Shown here: one piece after another, positions 54,672 to 60,962 of the stretch
Layout: every line of letters begins with the position of its first letter
Numbering within the stretch: the first letter of the stretch is position 1
Assembly (NCBI RefSeq): GCF_018449775.1
Contig: NZ_JAAVVB010000001.1
Location: 1,488,001 to 1,552,000, forward strand
Length of the DNA: 64,000 nt
Source of the DNA: Mucilaginibacter sp. dw_454
GTDB lineage: Bacteria > Bacteroidota > Bacteroidia > Sphingobacteriales > Sphingobacteriaceae
Direction: 5' to 3'
Notes under the pieces: generated by a model
What the model was told of the DNA's origin: nothing
Seen by the model: only the letters and a program-made list of their open reading frames with translations
Database searches by the model: none
Made by a program: the position numbers and the translations under genes

Positions 54672-57545
54672 TTATCCCGGTCCGCCGCCAAAGCCGCCAC
54701 CCGGCGGAGGGCCGCCCGGACCACCAGGTCCGCGGAAACCATCAGGATTCGGCTTTTGTCCCGCAAACTTTTGCAGCCGAAGCGTAAACGTCAGTAAGAA
54801 ATAACGGCCAAGGCGGTTACTTTGTGTTTGAGTAATATAACTTCCACTTTGGCTGGTTGTAAAACCGGTATTTTGGTTAAACATATCAAACGCCGACAAG
54901 CGCAAAGCTGCAATATTCTGTTTCAGGAATTTCTTTTCGACATAGGCATTCAGGATATTGGGATTAGTAGAACCTGTATAGCCATAGTACAGCGTTTTAG
55001 TATAATCATAACTCAATGTCCAGGTGCCAAAATAGTTTTTACCGTTGGCGCCTAAGGTCGCCGTACGGAAATTGTTATCGATGTTATTTTGCGTAAGTGA
55101 ATTATTGGTGCGGGTAACCCCATAACTGCCATTCAGCTCGGCGTCAATCACGTTGGTTATGTCGGTTCGAAATTTAAGCCCCTGGGTTAGACTCAGGCTT
55201 TTGGCTAAGTTTTTTTCTGTCGATAGCCCGTAGTTATCAGGCGCCACGTTACTGATATAAGATATGTTGTTGCTGTAGTTAACATTGCCATTAAAGAATA
55301 AAGTGTATCTGCGCTCTTCCCATGGTTTAGCATAGAAATAATTACCCGAAGCCATATAATACCCCACCGCATTTTGATATTTGGTGAGGATGGTACCGGC
55401 TAATTTACTATCGGGGGTGTATACTTGTGGGTAAGTGATGGTGTTGGCTACAATCTTATTATCGGTTTGCGTAAACCCAAGGTTGGCAAATAATACGTTA
55501 CCCGACTCAAAATCAAACTGATTATACCTAATGTTCAAGTTGTTATTAAACTCAGGTTTCAGATTTGGATTGCCCTGTATAGGGTAAAGGCTATTGGAAA
55601 AATCAGTAACCGGCTGCAGTTCACTATAAGTGGGCTGGTTACTTGCGCCGCTGTAATTAAACGTGAACGACTGGCTGCGCGACATGTTATAAACAAAGCG
55701 TGCCGTCGGTGCAAAGTTTACTGTGGTAACCCTGGTATCTACCCCTGTAGTTGCAGAATGCCCGCTCAATAACGCTGGCTGTATACCTACACCCAGCGTA
55801 TAGTTATATTTTTTCTCGATAAAGCGATAGTTAAGCCCAACCTTGTTAGTAATAAAATCAAAGGCATAATCATTGCTTAACAAGTCATAGCGGTTGCGTG
55901 TGCCGCCGGCAGTAAGTGTATCTGTTGTTTTATCTGATGTAGTATGACCGTAATGGTAGGCATAGTTTAGTTCGATAAATGATCGTTTGCTCAATGGTTC
56001 CATGTATGACAGCGCCGCACCCACACTATCCAGTTTAACATTAGTCTGAATCAGCTGATTGGCCGGCGCGCTTTGAGCACCGGTTAGATAAGTATATATA
56101 GGATTCTGCGTTTGTGTAAGCGAGGTAGATCCACCGCTTAAATTGACCGTGACATTACGCCCGGTAGTGCCAAATTTGTGATTGTAAAGCACATTTGTAC
56201 CAACTGTTGGCGATGTGGAATTGAGTGTAGCATTGAGGTTATAATTGCTGATCAGTGCATTATCACGCGTTAACAAGCTGGTCTGATATTGACTGGTGTT
56301 TACCCCTGTATAACTAAACGTAGGCGATACTTTCAAATAGTTATAATCATCAATTTTATACTCCATATTGAAATTAAAACGATGATTCAGTTTACTGTCT
56401 GTTTGATTGCTGCTGTAGTTATTAATACTTGGCGAGGTTAGTGAGGTGTTATTCTGAATGGTTGAACTAATAGTGTTGACCGTATTGTCCGAAAAACTGT
56501 AGCTGCCATAAACCGAGATCTTTTTACCCCATTGATCACGATAGTTTAAACCAGCCGAACGATTGGTAGTAATACCGTTATTATTGGATGTATTACCAGG
56601 CCCGCCCGGGCCACCACCGCCAGGCCCACCACCCCCACCGGGACCCCCACCTCTGGGGCCGCCGCCGCCAAACGAGAACAGGTTAACATTGGCATTATTA
56701 AAATTAGTAAGCACCGCCAATTGCTGATTGCCATTAAATTTAAATAAGGTACCGGATGCTATATATCGGTTAGCTTCATTTTTACCAAGGATGCTATTTT
56801 GCGCGTCGGCACCATCGCCTGCATTTACCTGGCCAAAGTAGCCGTAGTTTTTATCTGCACGAATGGTAATGTTCAGCACCTTTTCGGGGTCGCCGGTTTT
56901 GAGACCGGTTAGGTTGGCCTGATCGCCATAGTCGTCAATGATCTGGATATTTTGCACAATGTTGGCAGGCAGATTCTGTGTGGCGGTTTTAACATCGCCA
57001 TTAAAAAAATCTTTACCGTTTACACGCACCTTGGTTACCGTTTTACCCTGGGCGGTTACATTGCCATCTTTGTCGACATCAACACCGGGGAGTTTTTTAA
57101 GCACATCCTCTACCGGTGCACCATCCTGCACTTTGTAAGCACTGGCATTAAATTCTATCGTGTCTTCTTTAAGTTTTACAGGGTTGACGCCAGTGATCTG
57201 TACCGTGTTCAACAATTTCGAATCGATATGCAATACTATTGGCTCAAGTGTGATGGCTGCTTCGGCTGCATTGACATTGTAATTAAATGTATATCCGGCA
57301 TAACCAATAGCGTAAACATGCAAAGTAAAACTATTTACAGGCACGCCCTTAATGGTAAAGCCACCATTAGCATTGGTACCTAACGAAACACTATCCTTAC
57401 CCGTTAACAAGGTAACAGTAGCTCCGGGAACCGTTACGCCCGTGGTATCTTTAACCAATCCGGTGATGGTATGTGCTTGCTGTGCCAACGCTGTCGGGGC
57501 GAACAAAAGCATTACTATGGTTATGTATTGATTGAGTTTGTACAT
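54672..57545 (-). CDS. Outer-membrane beta-barrel, TonB-receptor-like, with Gly-rich loops
   Basis: A 957-aa outer-membrane protein with signal 1-21 (ends TALAQ). A carboxypeptidase-regulatory-like domain (about 24-105; ITGLVKDTTGVTVPGATVTL) precedes a TonB-plug-like segment (about 130-235; VEDVLKKLPGVDVDKDGNVT, VTKVRVNGKDFFNGDV). A large barrel of the OMP_b-brl_3 type follows. Two low-complexity Gly/Pro stretches occur: about 290-320 and the extreme C-terminus (GGPGG-type). A usual C-terminal aromatic residue is therefore absent. No TonB box is evident. It diverges from a two-component pair. Confidence 0.87.
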   Translation of the reverse strand: MYKLNQYITIVMLLFAPTALAQQAHTITGLVKDTTGVTVPGATVTLLTGKDSVSLGTNANGGFTIKGVPVNSFTLHVYAIGYAGYTFNYNVNAAEAAITLEPIVLHIDSKLLNTVQITGVNPVKLKEDTIEFNASAYKVQDGAPVEDVLKKLPGVDVDKDGNVTAQGKTVTKVRVNGKDFFNGDVKTATQNLPANIVQNIQIIDDYGDQANLTGLKTGDPEKVLNITIRADKNYGYFGQVNAGDGADAQNSILGKNEANRYIASGTLFKFNGNQQLAVLTNFNNANVNLFSFGGGGPRGGGPGGGGGPGGGGPGGPGNTSNNNGITTNRSAGLNYRDQWGKKISVYGSYSFSDNTVNTISSTIQNNTSLTSPSINNYSSNQTDSKLNHRFNFNMEYKIDDYNYLKVSPTFSYTGVNTSQYQTSLLTRDNALISNYNLNATLNSTSPTVGTNVLYNHKFGTTGRNVTVNLSGGSTSLTQTQNPIYTYLTGAQSAPANQLIQTNVKLDSVGAALSYMEPLSKRSFIELNYAYHYGHTTSDKTTDTLTAGGTRNRYDLLSNDYAFDFITNKVGLNYRFIEKKYNYTLGVGIQPALLSGHSATTGVDTRVTTVNFAPTARFVYNMSRSQSFTFNYSGASNQPTYSELQPVTDFSNSLYPIQGNPNLKPEFNNNLNIRYNQFDFESGNVLFANLGFTQTDNKIVANTITYPQVYTPDSKLAGTILTKYQNAVGYYMASGNYFYAKPWEERRYTLFFNGNVNYSNNISYISNVAPDNYGLSTEKNLAKSLSLTQGLKFRTDITNVIDAELNGSYGVTRTNNSLTQNNIDNNFRTATLGANGKNYFGTWTLSYDYTKTLYYGYTGSTNPNILNAYVEKKFLKQNIAALRLSAFDMFNQNTGFTTSQSGSYITQTQSNRLGRYFLLTFTLRLQKFAGQKPNPDGFRGPGGPGGPPPGGGFGGGPG

Positions 57546-57600
57546 GTTATAAAATATGATAGCTCAAATAAACAATGCTTATTCTACCTAAAAAAAAGCG

Positions 57601-57632
57601 ATAGACCATTTGTAAAAACCTGTCGACGATTA
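57601..57632 (+). promoter_or_regulatory. Shared 32-base element, copy 1 (barrel/kinase intergenic)
   Basis: Starts ATAGACCATTTGTAAAAACC and ends TGTCGACGATTA. It matches the element at 60090 in 25 of 32 positions, including ATAGACCAT and CTGTCGAC. It is 56 bases upstream of the minus-strand barrel gene and 150 bases before the kinase gene. Candidate LytTR regulator site. Confidence 0.55.
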
Positions 57633-57781
57633 AGTGTTATTGCCTGTGTTTGAGCACTTAAACCGTACAGATATGTTTTGGTCGGTTAAAACTTGAGAAT
57701 AGTCGATCAGGCCTGGCATGTTGCCGATATACTGATATGGTCTCAATACTTATCTTTATCCTTGTATACTAATTAGCCTTT

Positions 57782-58858
57782 ATGGGTTTATTCCGAAAAA
57801 ACAATGTCTTTATACTGGTTCATTTACTTTGCTGGCTTATCCTGGCGGTGGGCGTACTGTATAATCATCCATCAGACTGGGGCGAGCACATTCCCAAAAG
57901 CTTTTGGATCAGGCAAACCGTTTTATTTATTATTCTGATAGTAGTATTTTACATTAACCTATATGTATTAATACCGCGTTTGCTATTTAAAGAGCAAGTT
58001 TTGTGGTATGGGACATCGGCTGTCTTTCTTATTGGCGCAGTAACATCACTCAACAGCCTGATTACATCTGTATTTAACTTAAACGCTTTTTTTTCTGTCT
58101 TACCGCATCGGCCGGGCATGCCCCCTTTTAACCACGGGGGACATCCACCGCATGGGGTTTTTTTTGATATCTTTGTACCTGGCATAAATACTTTAATGGT
58201 TGGTCTTGGTATCACCATCAGTTTTATACAAAAATGGCAGCAGGAAGTGGCATTGCGCCAACGGCTTGAGCAGGAAAAGATAAGCGCCGAATTAGCCATA
58301 TTGAAGGCGCAAATTAATCCGCACTTTTTCTTTAATACACTTAATAATATTTACGCTTACACATTATCTGACGGGAACGTAGCTCGTACAGCTATTACCA
58401 ATCTTTCAAAAATGATGCGTTATGTGCTGTACGAAGCGGCAGGCGGACAAGCGCCTTTAGCCAAAGAGATTGCTTTCATCAGCGAATACACTGAGCTGAT
58501 GAAATTGCGAATTAGCAATAAAACCAGCATACAATTGGAGTTGCCACAGCAAACGGGGAATGAAACTGTTGCACCCATGCTATTTTTACCTTTTGTTGAA
58601 AACGCTTTTAAACATGGGGTTAGCGGCATAGATGAGGGTTCAATCCTCATCCGCATAACGCAACAGCAGGGACTAATTGAATTGCTGGTAAAAAACACCA
58701 TCTATCAAAACAAACGCGCCAGCGAGGATGAAAGCAATGGCATAGGCATTGCAAATACCACCCGTCGCCTTGATCTTCTATATCCTGGGAGGTATGAATT
58801 AACAACGGGCGTCAACAATTTGGCCGAATTTGAGGTTAGATTAATATTAAAATCATGA
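57782..58858 (+). CDS. LytS-type sensor histidine kinase with His-cluster loop
   Basis: A 358-aa kinase with four membrane helices (about 9-27, 43-66, 77-97, 131-150) and a His_kinase domain. Phosphoacceptor H171 lies in AQINPHFFFNTLNN and the ATPase motifs are PMLFLPFVENAFKHGV and NGIGIANTTRRL. The predicted periplasmic loop between helices 3 and 4 has H109, H118, H121 and H124 (HRPGMPPFNHGGHPPHG), a possible metal-binding cluster. It overlaps the LytTR regulator gene by 4 bases (ATGA), so the pair is coupled, and it diverges from the barrel gene. Confidence 0.94.
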   Translation: MGLFRKNNVFILVHLLCWLILAVGVLYNHPSDWGEHIPKSFWIRQTVLFIILIVVFYINLYVLIPRLLFKEQVLWYGTSAVFLIGAVTSLNSLITSVFNLNAFFSVLPHRPGMPPFNHGGHPPHGVFFDIFVPGINTLMVGLGITISFIQKWQQEVALRQRLEQEKISAELAILKAQINPHFFFNTLNNIYAYTLSDGNVARTAITNLSKMMRYVLYEAAGGQAPLAKEIAFISEYTELMKLRISNKTSIQLELPQQTGNETVAPMLFLPFVENAFKHGVSGIDEGSILIRITQQQGLIELLVKNTIYQNKRASEDESNGIGIANTTRRLDLLYPGRYELTTGVNNLAEFEVRLILKS

Positions 58859-59586
58859 CGCTAAAATGTATAGCGGTGGACGATGAACCACCGGCACTCG
58901 ACCTTTTATGCCATTACATAGGGCAAACGCCATTCTTGAACTTATCGGCCAGGTTCAATAATGCCATTGAAACACTGCGCTACCTGGGCGAGAATGAAGT
59001 TGATGTATTATTCCTTGACGTACAAATGCCCGACTTAAGCGGCATCGAATTGGCGCGTATTTTATCCGGGCGTAACGCAGGTAAAGCACCAATGATCGTA
59101 TTTACTACCGCATTTGAGCAATTTGCCCTTGAAGGTTATAAGCTTGATGTAATTGATTATTTACTAAAGCCTTTTAGTTATGAGGATTTTATGCGGGCCG
59201 CCAATAAAGCGCTTAAGCTAAGCCAACCAAAGGCTATAATCCAAAATATAACGACACCTGCAATTGAGGATTACATTTACCTGAAAGTGGAGTTTCAGAC
59301 GGTAAAAATCGCTTGTAATAACATTTTGTATATCGAGGGATTAAAAGACTACGCCAAGTTTCATTTAGCTGATACGGATAAAAGCTTATTGTCGCTTATC
59401 ACCTTGAAAGCTTTGGAAGAAAAACTGCCGCAGGGCAAGTTTTTGCGGATACACAAATCGTATATTGTATCGTTAGACAAAATTACTGCTGTCACCCGTA
59501 ACGCGGTCTATATAGAAAAAATGATGATCCCGGTTTCTGAGCAGTATCGCGAGGCGTTTAATAAATTCATCAGCAACTGGAGCTGA
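58855..59586 (+). CDS. LytTR-family response regulator
   Basis: A 243-aa regulator. The receiver has D9/D10, phosphoacceptor D55 (FLDVQMPDLSG), T84/T85 and K105 (LLKPF). The LytTR DNA-binding domain spans about 145-243 (DYIYLKVEFQTVKI, ILYIEGLKDYAKFHL, LRIHKSYIVSLDKI). LytTR domains bind pairs of ~9-bp direct repeats spaced about 21 bp. It is coupled to the kinase. Likely targets are the barrel and the Fur-like gene, based on shared elements. Confidence 0.95.
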   Translation: MTLKCIAVDDEPPALDLLCHYIGQTPFLNLSARFNNAIETLRYLGENEVDVLFLDVQMPDLSGIELARILSGRNAGKAPMIVFTTAFEQFALEGYKLDVIDYLLKPFSYEDFMRAANKALKLSQPKAIIQNITTPAIEDYIYLKVEFQTVKIACNNILYIEGLKDYAKFHLADTDKSLLSLITLKALEEKLPQGKFLRIHKSYIVSLDKITAVTRNAVYIEKMMIPVSEQYREAFNKFISNWS

Positions 59587-59592
59587 TGGCTT

Positions 59593-59859
59593 TTAAACCG
59601 GTTTAAAGTAATTAACTCTTTTCTGGTCATCGCGCCGGCGTTCTGCAAAACCGTAATCGGCCAACAAACTTAAGGTTTTATAAACCTGCGCCCGGCTAAC
59701 CGCTATCCCCGCAGTTTTTAAATGTATCCAGAAAGATTCTGCATCGGTGGGGTCGTCCAATAAAAAGAAAGCCTGGCAAAGTAAACGTCGTTTTTGGGTC
59801 ATACCGCGACCCGAAGTGGTTAATGTATTCTCAATGACTATCACATTATTATTTCTCAT
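59593..59859 (-). CDS. Fur-like winged-helix protein lacking the metal-binding half
   Basis: An 88-aa protein covering only the DNA-binding half of Fur-family repressors: MTQKRRLLCQAFFLL, DPTDAESFWIHLKTAG and recognition-helix region VSRAQVYKTLSLLADYGFAE. The normal C-terminal dimerisation and metal-sensing domain (about 50 further residues with His/Cys ligands) is absent, and the frame ends cleanly after VNYFKPV. It is convergent with the LytTR gene (6-base gap), and a motif shared with the barrel promoter lies upstream. Likely a stand-alone DNA-binding protein. Confidence 0.82.
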   Translation of the reverse strand: MRNNNVIVIENTLTTSGRGMTQKRRLLCQAFFLLDDPTDAESFWIHLKTAGIAVSRAQVYKTLSLLADYGFAERRRDDQKRVNYFKPV

Positions 59860-59914
59860 ACAGCGGATTATTTCTATCGGTAATCACATTCAATTTGTCT
59901 GCCGGTGTTAAGCC

Positions 59915-60001
59915 TCAAGACAACTTATCCTTACGGTTGACCAACAGAAACCGGGCAACAACACAAACCACGAGTACTCCCAGAACCAGCACGTTTTCCA
60001 A
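59915..60001 (-). CDS. Possible 28-aa single-helix peptide (weak)
   Basis: A TTG-started frame encodes a hydrophobic helix (VLVLGVLVVCVVARFLLV) with a basic tail NRKDKLS, ending TGA at 59915, 55 bases before the Fur-like start. There is no ATG and no visible ribosome site. The composition is membrane-protein-like. It might be a leader peptide or the remnant of a larger gene. Confidence 0.25.
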   Translation of the reverse strand: MENVLVLGVLVVCVVARFLLVNRKDKLS

Positions 60002-60068
60002 AACATTTATTATTGCCGAAGTTTTGTCTAAACAAAGAAGATGATATAGATTGATCTTAAAAAACGCA

Positions 60069-60121
60069 ATAGACCAAACAGACAAAAGCATAGACCATAT
60101 GGTAACAACTGTCGACAGTTA
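60069..60121 (+). promoter_or_regulatory. Shared element copy 2 with 21-base direct repeat
   Basis: ATAGACCA occurs at 60069-60076 and 60090-60097, exactly 21 bases apart. The second starts a 32-base element (ends CTGTCGACAGTTA) like that at 57601. The terminal CAGTTA is close to LytTR half-site consensus. Upstream of the Fur-like gene. Confidence 0.55.
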
Positions 60122-60251
60122 TAGCGCAGGGAAGAAGATTATGAGACTTTTAGACGCTATATTGATTATTTGAGGATTTCAAAAATCAAAAAGCCGCGCA
60201 AGCCTTCGGGATGGACATTGTTAATCCAAAATAAAGTGTAATCACTAATGC

Positions 60252-60962
60252 TTATTGTACAAAGAAATTATATAACCCAGAGTCTGAACTATTGCCGTTG
60301 GAGTCGACGGTAATTATGTGCCAGTAGTAAGTAGTATTTGCGCTTACTGAAATATCATTCAAAAAATTATCGGTGATATTAGCTCTGAACAAGTCTGGAT
60401 TGTTTGAAGGGCCGAAATAAACATTGTAACCAACCAGTTTTCCACTGGCTACACTTCCGGTCCATTTCAGGCTCACTTTACCGCCGGCATTGGTCATGAT
60501 CTGGCCATAGGTTGGTGCTACTATCTGGGCCGGATACGGTGCGTAGGTAACTATACCGCTGCCCGCGTTATAAAACTTCCAAACATCGCTTTTAGAGGAG
60601 CCTGATTTACCCGATATCTTTGAAGTTACATACCATGAGTAAGGTGTATTCCTGCTTAAATTTGCGGTGGCCTGTGTGCTCGAAATCGTTTGAGTAGTAG
60701 CTTTCTGCGTCAGCAGGTTTGTGATGGTCAAATCGTAAGTATTAGCTTTGGCCACAGCGTTCCAGGTAAAAGAGATCGTACTCACCGTATCAGAAACTAC
60801 TGATCCAGTGGTGCAGATTTCATCTTTAGCCGGCGTTAGCAAAGTAGCAGCCCCCGGTCCATTACCTGTGCCAGAGCCATTACCACCACCTGGGTTGGTA
60901 GTGCTTTTTTTGCAGCCGGCAATCATTGCAGTTATGAGCAATAGCCCTATAATCTTTTTCAT
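60252..60962 (-). CDS. Fibronectin III-like lipoprotein
   Basis: A 236-aa lipoprotein (lipobox IAGC, C17) with a Gly/Ser/Asn-rich spacer (about 20-40) and two fibronectin type III-like beta modules (TISFTWNAVAKANTYDLTIT, NTTYYWHIITVDSNGNSSDS). These modules mediate binding; no catalytic motif. Its start overlaps the stop of the upstream NHL gene in TAATG, so the two are translationally coupled. Confidence 0.85.
   Translation of the reverse strand: MKKIIGLLLITAMIAGCKKSTTNPGGGNGSGTGNGPGAATLLTPAKDEICTTGSVVSDTVSTISFTWNAVAKANTYDLTITNLLTQKATTQTISSTQATANLSRNTPYSWYVTSKISGKSGSSKSDVWKFYNAGSGIVTYAPYPAQIVAPTYGQIMTNAGGKVSLKWTGSVASGKLVGYNVYFGPSNNPDLFRANITDNFLNDISVSANTTYYWHIITVDSNGNSSDSGLYNFFVQ

Larger units (their letters stand above)
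59860..60251. other. Intergenic region upstream of the Fur-like gene
   Basis: About 390 bases with no full-length gene. It holds the shared 32-base element at 60090-60121, the ATAGACCA direct repeat at 60069 and 60090, and a weak 28-codon membrane ORF (59915-60001, minus). A 10-codon ORF at 60140 (MRLLDAILII) is too short to support. Confidence 0.6.

Noticed and set aside
56600..56665. GC-rich short repeats resembling a repeat array
   Set aside because: They are Gly/Pro codons of a low-complexity loop in the barrel protein, not CRISPR or microsatellite DNA outside a gene.
56952..57383. 143-codon plus-strand ORF opposite the barrel gene
   Set aside because: Antisense shadow of the plug domain coding region.
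60140..60172. 10-codon ORF MRLLDAILII near a purine-rich stretch
   Set aside because: Too short and unsupported; no conservation can be judged from one sequence.
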